From contig OY986435.1 in assembly GCA_963920525.1 (NCBI GenBank), positions 226,145,293-226,209,292 of the forward strand: a stretch of 64,000 nt of DNA. Direction: 5' to 3'. The notes under the pieces are model-generated. The model was not told the DNA's origin and searched no databases. It saw nothing but the letters and a program-made list of their open reading frames with translations. Shown here in pieces: positions 10,170 to 21,464 of the stretch. The position numbers were made by a program, and so were the translations under genes. This DNA is from Dichetophora obliterata (lineage: Eukaryota; Arthropoda; Insecta; Diptera; Sciomyzidae). Every line of letters starts with the position of its first letter. The first letter of the stretch is position 1.

Positions 10170-13100
10170 TTATAACATTGTAACAATAATAATAATAATG
10201 CCACATTCTATAGGACACTAAGGAACTAGAGACGAATGTGGGTTAGCTTAAACAAATATGATATTTGTGTAAAAAAGCTTAAAATACAAGAAGTACAAGA
10301 ATTACAAGAAATACTTGGGGTCATCAGACAGAGTATTGACATTATAAATAAAATAAAATAAAATAATAAAATAAAATTTTGTAGCAAGAAAAAACAGACA
10401 AAGTTATTTTTGGTTTGATAATATGAAATAAAATTAACGGATAGATAGCAACATGAATACAAATGATTAATTAATTACATCAATAAGCGCATAAATATCT
10501 TCATAGGATTTATTAAAAAGCCAAGTTTTCACTTCCCTAAGAAAAACATGTTTATTACGAAGACATCTAACAAAATATGGAAGACAATTAAACAGTCTGG
10601 GACCAACCGAGGTAAAAAAGTTCAAGAAGTGACTTAAATTGTGTGGTGGAATCAATGCCAGTCTTTGATTGTTGATTCTCAGATTATAATTCAAATGACA
10701 TCTATTGATTAAATAACCGGACCTAATAAAAAACATTTTTAGCACTTTAAAATAATACAAGTGTTTCAAAGGAAGAACATTTAAACTCCTAAATAGAGGG
10801 AAACTAATTTCACGGGTAGTTTTTTTACATATTATACGAATAGCATGTTTGTGCAAAGTAAGTAAGGGATTTATTTTGTTCTTGTATGTACCACCCCAAC
10901 AAGGCAAGGCATATTCCAATTTGGAGTGAAAAATACCAAAATAAATGCATTTAAGCAGTTTTGCTGTGCAAAAGGACCGCAAGTGAAAGAGCTGCCGTAT
11001 AGCTGCCAATAAGTATTTTTTTAGTGCAGTTGAATGATCAAGCCAATTCATTTTCCAGTTCAGCAGCACACCAAGATACTTAAATGTTTTAACACAATTA
11101 ATAGAAACACACTTAGTGGAACAGGTATTAGTGGGGTCATAGGTGTGCAAATAATTTGACTCATTACAGACTTTATTGCTAACTAAAAACCTTGCGCAGT
11201 CAGCTGAATGGAAAATACAGTCTGGAATTTCAATGGTTTTACCGGCCACATTAAAAAACATAATTTTAGTTTTGTCGCTTAAAACAAGTTTATGTGTAGT
11301 AAACCAATGCCTCAGAATTTCCAAATCATTATTAATTTCAACTACAGTCTCAAAAACCGAATCGCATGAAAAAGTGCATGCTAAGTCAGCAAATGCCACA
11401 GTATTACTTGAGAAGCTTTGGGAAAAGAGTGAATTAATGAAAACCAAAAATAGGATGGGACCTAAGACTGAGCCTTGAGGAACTCCAATGTTAATACTAG
11501 AGTAATTACTAAATATATTGTCAATTTTTACTCTTTGAACTCTATTTGTCAAATAAGATGAAAACCAATTAAAAACATAGCCTCTAAAACCACATTTAAA
11601 GAGTTTTTTCGGTAGGATTTTATGATCAACAGTATCAAATGCCTTCGTTATATCGACAAATAATGCTGCTGTTTGTTTGTTGCAATTCAAGCTGTTGTAA
11701 ATATATGAACAAAATTCTAAAAGTGCTTTTTCAGTAGAAAGTCCTGTTCTAAAGCCAAATTGACAGTTGCTAAAAAATTTAGATTTATTTAAAAAGTCAA
11801 CCATTCTAAATTTGACAATTTTTTCAAAAATTTTTGAAAAAGTAGACAGAAGCGAAATTGGTCTGTAATTGTTGACTAAAGATTTATTACCTTTTTTAAA
11901 GAGAGGAATAACTTCAGCTTTCTTAAGTTCATCCGGAAAAATTCCACAATCTATGCTTTTATTAAACAGATGACATAGAATATCCGTAACATTGTAAACA
12001 ATTTTCTTTAAAAAATTACTAGAAAAACTATTTTCTAAGTACGAATTTGAATTCTTGTGCGACATTATAATTTTGTAGATTTCAAAAGAGTAAATGGGCT
12101 CAAAAAAGAAGCTATTTGGATTTGATATTTCTCTGTCTAAACAATTACAAGATGAATTTGCAAGACCATTTTCGACAACGACGTCAGTACCTATTTTGGA
12201 GAAAAATGAATTAAATAAGTTAGCCAAATCACAAGAAGAAGTGTATATTGTGTCGCCGGCTTTTATATTATTGATTTTGGAACTTTTGTTTTTGTTGTTT
12301 AAAATGGTATTTACTAGATGCCATTCCTTTCTAGCATCACCTTTTATCTTATTGAACTCATTTTCAAAGAAACAATTTTTTGTATTGGATGTCTCAATTA
12401 GGATTTCCTTACACAATTTCTTATAACTTTCTTTTATATTCTCATTCAATGGATATTTTTTTAATTTTCTATAAAGCTTATTTTTTTTATTAACTCTAGT
12501 AAGTAATTCCGGAGTCATCCACTGTTTCAGCCTTTTTTTCTTGTTGGAGGAGGTAACTTTAATTTTTCTTGTACATCGACTTACATGGGATGATAAAATG
12601 TCAATAAAGAGATTAAAAGCTGTTGATGGATTTGGCTTATCATATACACATTCCCATGACTCAACGACAAGGAGATTGTTTAATTCTTCGAAAGCGGTTA
12701 TTGATCTGTATAAATCATGTGACGAGTTTACACTGTTATGCACTACAATATTTTCAAACCTTAGACATGTAAGGCAATGATCCGATATATAAAGATTGCA
12801 GACAGAGCTACTAAGTGAAATATTTCTTGAATGATTTAAACGAGCAAAAATATGATCAATACAAGTTGCTGAGTGGTCAGTTATTCTAGTGGGCTTATTA
12901 ATGCAGGATTCAAGTCCATAAGAAGCAAGCAGAAAGAGGTAGTTATCCACAGCAATGGAGTCTTGTAGAATATTAAGATTTAAATCATCTAATAAGACAA
13001 CATTTTCAGATTTTTCAGTTCTAAGTAAATCATCTAAATCACTTAAAAAAACTTCATGGGATGCGATTTCATGAAATTTATATACGCAAATGAATGTAAA

Positions 13101-13440
13101 AATCTGGCTATCAATGACACTTTTAACTTTGATCACGTCAGAACTTCTGAGATTAAAACTTAAAGAATTCGTTATAAAAACAGCCACACCACCAGCCGCA
13201 TACTGGTTATTGCAATTAGCGAAAAATTTATAGCCCGGTATGCCAAAAAGAGACTTTTCGCTATCGTAAATCCAAGTTTCAGTTTGGAAAATGAAAGCTG
13301 GCTTCGTTGAAAAAGAATCAATATGTAATAGAAAATTATCAAAATTTCTACGCATGCTTCTGATATTTTGAGAAATAATGTAAAAACTGTTACTGTTGCT
13401 GTATGATTGCTTTTGAAATAAATTCCACCTCAATTTTTAT
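10170..13440 (-). mobile_element. CR1/L2-like non-LTR retrotransposon, 5' truncated
   Basis: The element runs on the minus strand. The coding region is 13433-10467, followed by a ~280-bp 3' untranslated part. It ends in an ATT/TAA microsatellite (about 10180-10200) rather than poly(A), a tail style seen in I- and CR1-group LINEs. ORF1 is not visible. Upstream of 13440 the sequence changes at once to a ~75-bp repeat array, so the copy is 5' truncated or inserted at the edge of that array. A target duplication could not be read with confidence. Confidence 0.7.
10467..13433 (-). CDS. LINE endonuclease-reverse transcriptase ORF, catalytic Asp lost
   Basis: 988 codons without a stop. The N-terminal ~230 residues form an APE-type endonuclease: QNIRSM, TETW, LDDLNLN (usually GDLN) and SDHCLTCL. 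The RT domain spans roughly residues 440-720: RPISLLSTFSKIFEKI, FVDITKAFDTVDH, IGVPQGSVLGP, then FADLACTFS, where the family has FADD. The second catalytic Asp is Leu, encoded near 11390. The C-terminal LHKHAIRIICKK and PLFRSLNVLPLKHLYYFKV blocks are typical of CR1/L2-group proteins. The Met at 13433 begins just before the endonuclease and may not be the original start. The long frame implies a young copy. The Leu should abolish reverse transcription. Confidence 0.88.
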   Translation of the reverse strand: MRWNLFQKQSYSNSNSFYIISQNIRSMRRNFDNFLLHIDSFSTKPAFIFQTETWIYDSEKSLFGIPGYKFFANCNNQYAAGGVAVFITNSLSFNLRSSDVIKVKSVIDSQIFTFICVYKFHEIASHEVFLSDLDDLLRTEKSENVVLLDDLNLNILQDSIAVDNYLFLLASYGLESCINKPTRITDHSATCIDHIFARLNHSRNISLSSSVCNLYISDHCLTCLRFENIVVHNSVNSSHDLYRSITAFEELNNLLVVESWECVYDKPNPSTAFNLFIDILSSHVSRCTRKIKVTSSNKKKRLKQWMTPELLTRVNKKNKLYRKLKKYPLNENIKESYKKLCKEILIETSNTKNCFFENEFNKIKGDARKEWHLVNTILNNKNKSSKINNIKAGDTIYTSSCDLANLFNSFFSKIGTDVVVENGLANSSCNCLDREISNPNSFFFEPIYSFEIYKIIMSHKNSNSYLENSFSSNFLKKIVYNVTDILCHLFNKSIDCGIFPDELKKAEVIPLFKKGNKSLVNNYRPISLLSTFSKIFEKIVKFRMVDFLNKSKFFSNCQFGFRTGLSTEKALLEFCSYIYNSLNCNKQTAALFVDITKAFDTVDHKILPKKLFKCGFRGYVFNWFSSYLTNRVQRVKIDNIFSNYSSINIGVPQGSVLGPILFLVFINSLFSQSFSSNTVAFADLACTFSCDSVFETVVEINNDLEILRHWFTTHKLVLSDKTKIMFFNVAGKTIEIPDCIFHSADCARFLVSNKVCNESNYLHTYDPTNTCSTKCVSINCVKTFKYLGVLLNWKMNWLDHSTALKKYLLAAIRQLFHLRSFCTAKLLKCIYFGIFHSKLEYALPCWGGTYKNKINPLLTLHKHAIRIICKKTTREISFPLFRSLNVLPLKHLYYFKVLKMFFIRSGYLINRCHLNYNLRINNQRLALIPPHNLSHFLNFFTSVGPRLFNCLPYFVRCLRNKHVFLREVKTWLFNKSYEDIYALIDVIN

Positions 13441-14460
13441 TCCTTGGAATTATGAATTGGTAATTGGACACCTGAAATCCTCAGTAAAGTATTTGGAAAA
13501 ACTTCTCAATCACATTACAGGAGTTGTATGTAATTAATAATTGAACAACCCAATTCCTCGGAATGGAATTGGAAAAAATTTTCAATACCATTACAGGAAT
13601 TGTAATTAAACACTTCAATTCCTCAGGAATGGAATTGAAAAAATTTGTAAATTCCATTACGGGAATTGTAATTGTTAATTGAACGCCTCGATTCCTCAGC
13701 AATGGAATTGGAAAAAATTGCTGTGTTAGTAGATTTATGAAATTTTGTTCAGGGGTGCGGCGGTTGCGTAACAAGCACCTTGTAAAAAGTGGGCGGGATT
13801 GAACCAGGTAGCGTAGCAGCTAAGTTTGTTCTAACTCAAAATGTGGTATCAAATTTAAAAATTGGTTTCTTCGCTAATTCATACACACATTTAATTGTAA
13901 ATATCTATTCTAACAGTGCCAGTTGAATAAAGTTTTCTAATAAATAATGGAGTAGTTTTGAGTCTATGAATAAGTAGTTGAAATTTTAACTTCTAATTAT
14001 ATTCCTGTAATGGAATTGACTATTTTTTCGAAATCCATTTCTGATAAGTTTGGGATTTCAATTACCAATTACAATTCCTGTTATTGACAGTTTTTTCCAA
14101 TTCCATTCCAAAGAATTGAGTTGTTCAGTTATCAATTACATACAATTCCTGTAATGAAATTGCCTATTTTTTTAAATTCCATTCTGAGGAAATGAAGTGT
14201 TCAATTACCAATTACAATTCCTGTAATGGAATTGACGATTTTTATCCAATTACAGTCCTAAGGAATTTAGAGGACCAATTACCAATTACAATTCCTGTTG
14301 TGGAATTGACAATATTTTCCAATTCCATTTCGAGGAATTGAGGTGTTCAATTACCAATTACAATTCCTGTAGTGGAGTTGACGATTTTTATCCAATCACA
14401 ATCCTGAGTAAAGACAATTTGACAATTTTATCTAAGGAATTGGAATTGAATTGCATTGAG
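13441..14460. repeat. Foldback-like inverted arrays of a ~75-bp repeat
   Basis: About four units at 13441-13735 read GGAATTGTAATTG-type in one orientation. About six units at 14000-14460 read CAATTACAATTCCTGTAATG in the other. The ~250-bp centre (13740-13990) is unique. Inverted arms built of tandem subrepeats resemble Foldback-type elements. Each unit also contains a small palindrome (AATTCC...GGAATT). The left edge coincides with the LINE 5' end. Confidence 0.7.
13775..13830 (-). repeat. Pol III B-box-like SINE trace in array centre
   Basis: On the minus strand the sequence GCTACGCTACCTGGTTCAAT followed by CCCGCCC contains a good B-box (GGTTCAATCCC), with a TTTTT run shortly after. No matching A-box or full tRNA fold is evident, so at most this is a tRNA-derived SINE relic. 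Confidence 0.25.
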
Positions 14461-14464
14461 TACT

Positions 14465-15700
14465 TTTGGACCCAGCTCACAGTGAAGCGTGTAGAACATA
14501 CTAGCTGGACAAAATTGATTTTCTCACTTTGAGAAAATAACTGTACAAGTTGATGTGTAATGATCTAAAAGAGATAGTTTTAAGATCGTCTTTTTTTTGT
14601 CACTGGAAGATAATTATTGAGTAATAAGCAGTGTAAAGCAGGTATTTAGTTTTAATAATTTTATTTTTATAATCAGTGAAATTAGAGTAGTTTTTAAGAC
14701 GCAAGTGCATTTTTCTACAATTTTTTTTTAAATTTTGGAAATAAAGTAAAGTTTTAAGTGGAAGGTATAGGTACTTTTATAATCTTATAAAAAACAACTG
14801 TGAAAATAGTACATATTTTGAAAATTTTCAAAACTGTCAGAATCGCTTTTTCTGCGCTAATTATTTTTTTTAAACTTCCAGAAAGTGGGACCCATTTGAC
14901 ACCGCTTGACACAGGGCTGATTTTTCAGTATATGTTGAATAAGTGTTTATTCATTATTTTAAAACTGAATCGGGGTTTCGCACACGCTCGCTTCTTTTTA
15001 ATTTCCCTTTTTTGTTAGAGTACACATTCTCCACAACTAAATGGGAATTGTATGAAATGTGGTGAAAATTTTCTAAGAACGAAAGAAACGAAAATCTATT
15101 TAAGCTCGTTGAATCAAAATTATATCTTATCAATGCTGATAAGGAGTCTTTAAGATCCATTAAAAATTAAGTCACCAATTTTTCTAGCAAAATACTAAAA
15201 AAGTGGCGCGCTTGTAGGAACAGAAAGGAACGTTTGATAGAAAAATTTTCGGAACTTTTGAAGGAAGAAGTTATCTGCATTGTTTGATACAGCTTTTGTT
15301 TTTAGTTTATGAGCTTAATTTAAATTTTTTAAAGTATCATAGAAAAACAAAATTAATTTTTACTGAATTAGTTTCAATTTTGACATAGAATTATGTACGT
15401 CTTACAGCGCGGTTTTTATGGGGGTCATTTTCACGAATTTTTTCAAAGTGATATTTGACACTTTGGGGTATACCTACAGCCTTTAATATTCATCGTACAA
15501 AGAAAAAAAAAATGCCAAAATATCAGTTTTAGTGGGAATAAAACGAACATCGAATAAAATAGCAAAATCTAAGAATATGAAAAATTTATATATTCGTATG
15601 AGAAATGCACAAGCTGCTTAGCTGTTTAGCTGCAGTAGCTGCTTCTGCTGTTTTTAAGGTTGTTGTTGTGTTTGCTTGTTTGGTTCGTAATCACGTCGTT
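14465..15700. other. No gene recognised
   Basis: Moderately AT-rich sequence without convincing exons, repeats or RNA genes. Short open frames here have no recognisable motif. Confidence 0.5.
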
Positions 15701-15710
15701 CGTTGTTGTG

Positions 15711-15738
15711 CTGCTTTTGTTGTTGTTGTTGTTTTTTA
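15711..15738. repeat. TTG/TGC-rich microsatellite
   Basis: Run of TTG triplets continuing a GCTGCT-rich stretch from about 15605. Confidence 0.85.
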
Positions 15739-15773
15739 TTAATATGTATGTAAATCATACATATATAATTATA

Positions 15774-16640
15774 CAGTCATGTGAAAATAAATTCGGACAC
15801 CTGTATTTTTATACTTAAAGCTGCATTAAATTACATACAAGATGCAACAGATAGAGCATTAATTCCCTCGGGTGGCGGTTCCTCCTGATAAGGCGAGTAT
15901 AAAACTTTATGGAGTTTCCTCCCACATTGTAAAACTTTCAAGATACAGGGTGTTTTACGGTTTTGGTACGTATTTAGTATTATTGATCTAGAATCTAAAC
16001 TACTCACCATAAAACAAAATATAATATTTTGTATTTTAGAAAAAATATCAACTTTCCCATCAATACATCAACCACTTCCGTGTCATGTGCTGCAGCGGAG
16101 CTCAAATTTTGAGATTATCAAACGAAATATCAACAAATTTTGTATCTTTTGTTTTAGCGGAGCTGTAATCATCAAAATTTAAAATCTCTGTTTTTCATGT
16201 TAAAATACACTTAGTCAACAGTTTTTTCTAATTCTAACTTTGGATGATAACAGCTCCGCTAAAAGAAAAGATACAAAATTTGTTGATATTTCATTGGATA
16301 ATCTCAAAATTTTAGCTCCGCTACAGCACATCACACTAAAGTGGTTGATATACTGATGAAAAAATTGATATTTTTCTAAAATAGAAAATCTTATTTTTCA
16401 TTTTATGGTGAGTAGTATAGATTCTATATCAATAATACTAAACACGTACCAAAACCGTAAAACACTCTGTAAATTGAAATTTTTACAATGTGGGAGGAAA
16501 CTCCATAAAGTGTTATACTCGCCTTATCAAGAAGAATCACCAGCCGAGGGAATTAATGCTATATCTGGGGCACCTTGAATATAATTCATGCAGCTTCATA
16601 TATAAAAATATAGGTGTCTCTATTTATTTACATATGACTG
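15774..16640. mobile_element. Long-armed foldback MITE of Tc1/mariner type
   Basis: Termini CAGTCATGTGAAAATAAATT and the mirrored AATA...CATATGACTG are flanked by TA at 15772-15773 and 16641-16642. Arms of roughly 400 bp pair almost throughout: CCTCCCACATTGTAAAA near 15920 against TTTTACAATGTGGGAGG near 16490, and AGCGGAGCT near 16095 and 16155 against the copies near 16250 and 16315. The loop is only ~80 bp around 16200. An RNA read through it would form a long hairpin. Confidence 0.85.
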
Positions 16641-16919
16641 TACATCAGTTGCTTTAATTTTTTTTCGTTTCCCAGATAGCCAATCGGCTCGGTTGATAAC
16701 GGTGTCCACTTTTAAAAGCACTGAAGCGGACCGTTTCGTTGTTAGCAAACTATGCATTGTGTGTTTCATATAAGCGTACCATTTATTAAGTTGTATATTT
16801 ATGTTGATTTTCTATGATTTAAATACAAATTCGAATTGTTTGATAGTTGAAATCATTCTTGATTTTAAATACAAATTCTAGTTGTTTGATAGTTTAAAAT
16901 CGTATATTGAGCTTTAGAT

Positions 16920-17071
16920 CAGGTTAGAACAATTAATTGCTCTAACGAATTTTTTTCAAAGAAACAACAGCAACAACATTTTTAATATGAAAAGAATAAA
17001 AAGCATCACTAGCTGATTAATTAGTTAGCTGATTAGCTGAACTAGTTAGAGCAATTAATTGTTCTTACCTG
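16920..17071. mobile_element. Small TIR element with palindromic ends
   Basis: CAGGTTAGAACAATTAATTG (16920) mirrors CAATTAATTGTTCTTACCTG (ending 17071). Each terminus also holds the internal palindrome CAATTAATTG. No duplication was resolved. Confidence 0.5.
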
Positions 17072-17818
17072 ACCGGGTAAAAAAGAGAGAGGGAAAAAGG
17101 ACAAGAACAAACGACACATCAAGCGAATATGGCATAAATTTCAATTCGATTCTTGATAAATACAAAAAAAAAAGAGTTTACAATTATATAGACAACGGTT
17201 TAAAGGTACAGAAACGCTGCCGTTTGAAGTACCGTTTAGCTGGCACAGTGACATTCATGGCTTGTTGGGTTGTAATACAATAGAGAATACAGATGCATGT
17301 AGCTAGAGAGCCAGTATGTGACTACAAAAAAATGTACTACTACTAGCCAAGGTTCCCAGTTAAAATTTAAAACAATTCCGACAAAAAGTTACTTTTTTTC
17401 ACAGTAACATAAATTAAATACAACAAAAATTACAATGGTAAACATAAACAGAAAAGTTTCTACCACAATAAAAAATATCAAAAAAATCCCACGATCATTT
17501 AAAATGACCACAAAAATACCACGCTTTTTAAAAATACCACCACAAACTCCATATGCATTTAAAATTGCCACAAAAATCTCATTCGCATTAAAAATACCAC
17601 AATAAGTCCCATATGCACAAACAATTTAATTCAATTTAATTCAATTTGAATTAAAATATTTAATAGGATTTCCAAAAACAAAAATTCCTAAGGGCAATTA
17701 AAAATTACCACGAATGGGATTTTTCCAACATAAATGGCAACGTTGCTTCTAGCTGCTGATATTGTTGTTTTGGTTCTGCATGTGCTGCAAAGGGCCGTTT
17801 TTTACTCGGCAATTCTAT

Positions 17819-18005
17819 GAGCAATAATTGCTTTTGCCGAAAGTAATTTGTGGACTACACGGGTTTAAAGGGGACTTTCGTAAGCATGAGGGGGCGAATA
17901 ATCCACAAACTGCTTGCGGCAAAGGCAATTATTGCCAAGTGAAAAACGGGACAAAGAGATCTTACTACCAGAGCAATAATTGCTTTCGCCGCAAGCAATT
18001 TCGAG
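17819..18005. repeat. Inverted and direct copies of an AGCAATAATTGC block
   Basis: AGCAATAATTGCTTTTGCCG (17819) recurs as AGCAATAATTGCTTTCGCCG (~17972). It is mirrored by CGGCAAAGGCAATTATTGC (~17915), each with a neighbouring GTGGA/TCCAC or TTTCG flank. The cluster can form alternative hairpins. No gene is seen. Flanking words CGGGACA repeat at 17946, 18030 and 18061. Confidence 0.5.
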
Positions 18006-18082
18006 AATTTTCGTGTATAACGAGTGAAAAGCGGGACATAGTAAGCAAAGTATTTTAAAGCGGGACATAGTATTTTCTGTGG

Positions 18083-18175
18083 GCAATTCGGTTCATCCCT
18101 TCTAACGCTGCTCAACCGATGTGATCTTGCTCTTTTCTGTGTGTCGTTGTTTTAGATTTGCTTGGTAATTGTTGT
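18083..18175. repeat. Dispersed repeat shared with 41968-42061
   Basis: CAATTCGGTTCATCCCTTCT through GCTTGGTAATTGTTGT matches 41968-42061 in the same orientation with a few mismatches. Family unknown. Confidence 0.7.
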
Positions 18176-18494
18176 AGGATCAGTTAGCTGAAATTTTTTT
18201 AGATGTTCTTAATTTTTACTCGACATGAACAGCTGTATTTGACAACTAGCTCGCTTTTCTCTGCTTTCTACTTCATTCCTCTACGAGTCGGCTCTACCTG
18301 GTTATTCTGCCATGAGTTGGAGTACGAATAAAACGAATGTTTATTTTCAGCATGTATGTATACTACTACGCAAATTTGCGCATGCGTTACCAAGCATGCG
18401 TTGTGCTTTAAAAACTACATTTCTTTTTTAAATACCATAATAAATTCCAGCTATTTTTATTATGCATTATATTTTTTCCAAATTAAAAATTTAT

Positions 18495-18497
<3 letters not shown>

Positions 18498-18530
<33 letters not shown>

Positions 18531-18531
18531 T
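18498..18531. repeat. (ATT)n microsatellite
   Basis: About eleven ATT triplets. Confidence 0.9.
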
Positions 18532-18748
18532 ATTAATTTATATTAGTACATTAAGAACTAGGGTCTTTTATAGTACAGAGCTCAAAGACATAATTTGAAT
18601 TCAACTTATTATAAAACATTTAAACTTAAATCTAAGGTAATTTAAATTTATTGTTATACAATTAAAAGTGTTATCAAAAAATTTTTATGTTAAACAAATG
18701 TAAATTCATAAGACAGATAAAACTTAAATTAAGAAAGAGCAAACAAGA

Positions 18749-18767
18749 GAGAGAGAGAGAGAGAAAG
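18749..18767. repeat. (GA)n microsatellite
   Basis: About nine GA dinucleotides. Confidence 0.9.
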
Positions 18768-18779
18768 TCATATAGAGCT

Positions 18780-20340
18780 AAAGATCTGATATTTTGTTAA
18801 GTATTATGTGATGAAAAGTGCTTCAAAATAGCATGTTTGAAGGATGTTTTTGATGCTATGGATTTTAAGCTACTAGGCAATGAATTCCATAATCTAAATT
18901 CTAAAATTTTAATTTTAAATTACTTTTAAAATATACATATATGTATATGCTTTTTACTACAGGAAAAATAAATAATTCAAATTTACCTATATTTATTTCT
19001 ATTAAATAAACGTAACTTTGAATTACATTTAGTTTTAACCAACAAAACAAATGAAAAAGAACAACAAATTCATCACCATAAATATCAAACGAAAACTTTT
19101 TATAAAACAAAACAAATTTTTACATGAATTTAATTGTGAGCTTTTTATATCAGGTAAGTTTAAAGAAGGACAACAACAAATTTTTTTTTAATAATTTTTA
19201 TATAGAAGATGAAATATTTTAAAAAAGTTTTGAAGAATATACATGAAAAAACCAGAATTTTTCTCTATTACTGTATAAAAAGGAATTCTACGTCTATACT
19301 TACGATACTATTGAAACTGTGTCTTTTTTATTAAGATTTCGTGTAACAATGTTTTATATTGTAAATATGTTAAGGGAAGTTTTAGTCAAACAATTTTTTG
19401 AAAAAAAAAATTGTAATTTTTTATTGTTGTAAAACTGTTCAAGAATATGTAAAAAAATATCAAATTAATCCCGCTCATAATACAGATTCTGCGGTTCGGC
19501 GCTTAAAACCCGGTGCGCCAGAGTACCTTTAACTAACCAGAGTATCTTTAAATGCGTTTTATTTGAAACATACTTTTTCAAAAAGGGCCACACTACTGCT
19601 AACAACCTAATCGACCAATTTTAATTTACTTTTTTTTAATCTGTTTATAATGTAATTCTTCACATCTTTTACCAAAATGTGCGCCTTTGTAAAAATTTTC
19701 TAGTTTTTACACGAAACATGATGGTCAAAAATAACGTAAATTTTTCGGCTTTTTTAACGCTTCATAATTTTCCATATTTTTATTAAATTTTTGTAAAATA
19801 TGTGCATTGAAAAAACCATTTTTGACGATCTGGAGCTGAGCTATGAAGTGGCTCGATTTTAACCTTTTTTTAAGCAGACCAACTTCAGCACCATCTTTAT
19901 ATATAAAAAATATATGTTAAAAAAATAAAGAAAACATTTGTCTTACTTACACTGATGATGTAAAATTAACAGGCAAATACAATTTTTAGTATAAATAATA
20001 AACTTTTTTAGAAAACATCTTCACAGGTATGCCTTAATTTAAGCCGCATTTGCCTAAAACCTCCCTTAAAAATCACGCTTACTCATATTTAACACAAATT
20101 AAAATAATTGTATAGCTACCACTTTGATAACCAAAAGTTTTACATGTACAAATCAAACCATATCAAACAGGGGCACGGAAGGCACAGATGTCATACAAAG
20201 CACACATTAAGTGTGGGAGGTATCTTAGTTTAGGATGTGCCTCAAACTAAAATATTTAAAAATTAAAATAATCATTATGCATGTAGCAATGAAAAAATTT
20301 AAGAACATAATTTTGTCCACCTAGAACTGTCTACACGATT
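18780..20340. other. AT-rich stretch, no gene seen
   Basis: Long AT-rich stretch with poly(A)/poly(T) runs. No protein motif, TIR pair or RNA gene recognised. Confidence 0.5.
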
Positions 20341-20389
20341 TACTGTGCAGCTCTTAAGTTACACGAAGCACGGTAGTACTTCCTCGACT

Positions 20390-20719
20390 TAGTCAATCCA
20401 TCGAACACATGGTCTTCCTCTTCGTACAATGGATATGACCCAACCAGCGGAGTCGATAAATAGTTATACGCTGAACTACGCCAATGTCGTCGTATAGTTC
20501 TTACACCTCGTGGTTCATTCGGATGCGACCTTCGTGGTCAACTCGAACAGCATAGGTATAACGAGCGTCTTGCAAAGTGTGAGTTTTTTCGATCAAAAGA
20601 GGGCTCTTAGGCCTAAATTGCTTATTGAGCTCGTAGTTGCACCTATAAGTAGCAGCTTTATAGGTAGCATCATTATTGGCCCCATTCAGCGGAAAATTTG
20701 CTACGTATCTGCACCACAA
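20390..20719 (-). pseudogene. Worn LINE C-terminal fragment (RLRWLGH motif)
   Basis: The minus strand reads RIRMNHEV then, after a stop, ELYDDIGVVQRITIYRLRWL followed by GHI (~20530-20430). The combination R-x-R-x-N-x-E, DI-V-xx-I and RLRWLGH is a frequent C-terminal block of insect non-LTR RT proteins. The sequence before it (20719-20540) is not recognised and may belong to something else. Stops and lack of other RT blocks show a relic. Confidence 0.5.
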
Positions 20720-21101
20720 CTTTCGGGCTGAATGGTATGTATCAGATTGTGCTCAAACAACATGTTCTCCCAAGAATGATAGAATACAAAGATTGCGCCG
20801 AAGACAAGAAAATGAGTACAACAAAATTGTCGTTCTGCGCATGTACGTCATAATATCAATGCTGTTTTGGAGAGCGTTCACTTTGCATGCGATTTCTACA
20901 CAGAAATGAAAATTGCATACATTTTAGTTTGTATAATTAAAATAATAGAAGTAAGAAGCAATTTATTGGAATGAGAAGAAGGTAAATTAATTAAGTACTC
21001 CTTTGCAAACATTATTTTTACTATTATTTTATTACAGCCAGTAAGCAGCTTAGTCAAAAAAAAGTATAGCAGTGAGAGGACTGCAGATCGAAGCGAAAAC
21101 C

Positions 21102-21110
21102 TATATATAA
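21102..21110 (+). promoter_or_regulatory. Candidate TATA box
   Basis: TATATATAA lies ~50 bp upstream of the ATG at 21161, downstream of a less AT-rich patch (GAGGACTGCAGATCGAAGCG). Position fits a TATA box for the candidate exon. The AT-rich background makes this weak. Confidence 0.3.
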
Positions 21111-21160
21111 AATATTAGTATTCCGTAAAGTTTCGAGTATTAAATTTTGTTATTGGTAAA

Positions 21161-21211
21161 ATGACTACGTTTTGCATAACCATGATTTTTTGCTGTATAC
21201 TAGCCGCTTAT
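21161..21211 (+). CDS. Candidate signal-peptide first exon
   Basis: ATG in an adequate context (GTAAAATGA) opens MTTFCITMIFCCILAAY and runs straight into a consensus donor GTAAGT at 21212. The residues form a hydrophobic core typical of a secretory signal, and a TATA-like box lies at a plausible distance. No convincing second exon was found downstream (weak acceptors at ~21339 and ~21384). This is either the first exon of a small secreted protein with a long intron, a relic, or chance. The product cannot be named. Confidence 0.3.
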
Positions 21212-21464
21212 GTAAGTTGCATTAGCTGCTGTACCATGCGAGGCTAATTCGATCATAATATATCGAAATCCTTCTTATGGCATCGCTTACAAAATTCTTT
21301 TTTCTTTTATAAAAATTACCGTTTTCAAGTTTGGGCTCGGTAGACTCATTTATAATTTTCAAAATTTTCTATCTACTATTTCAGGTTATTAAATTCTCTC
21401 CTTCATTCAAACACAACAAATTCTTACTTATCTTTTTTTTCCCGGACCAACAAAAGCTTTTTGT

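Noticed and set aside
12094..12780. Plus-strand frames of 79-110 codons across the LINE
   Set aside because: They are shadows of the 988-codon minus-strand frame.
13441..14460. Regular repeats as a CRISPR array
   Set aside because: Units are diverged ~75-bp tandem repeats without unique spacers, in inverted arms, in a eukaryotic genome.
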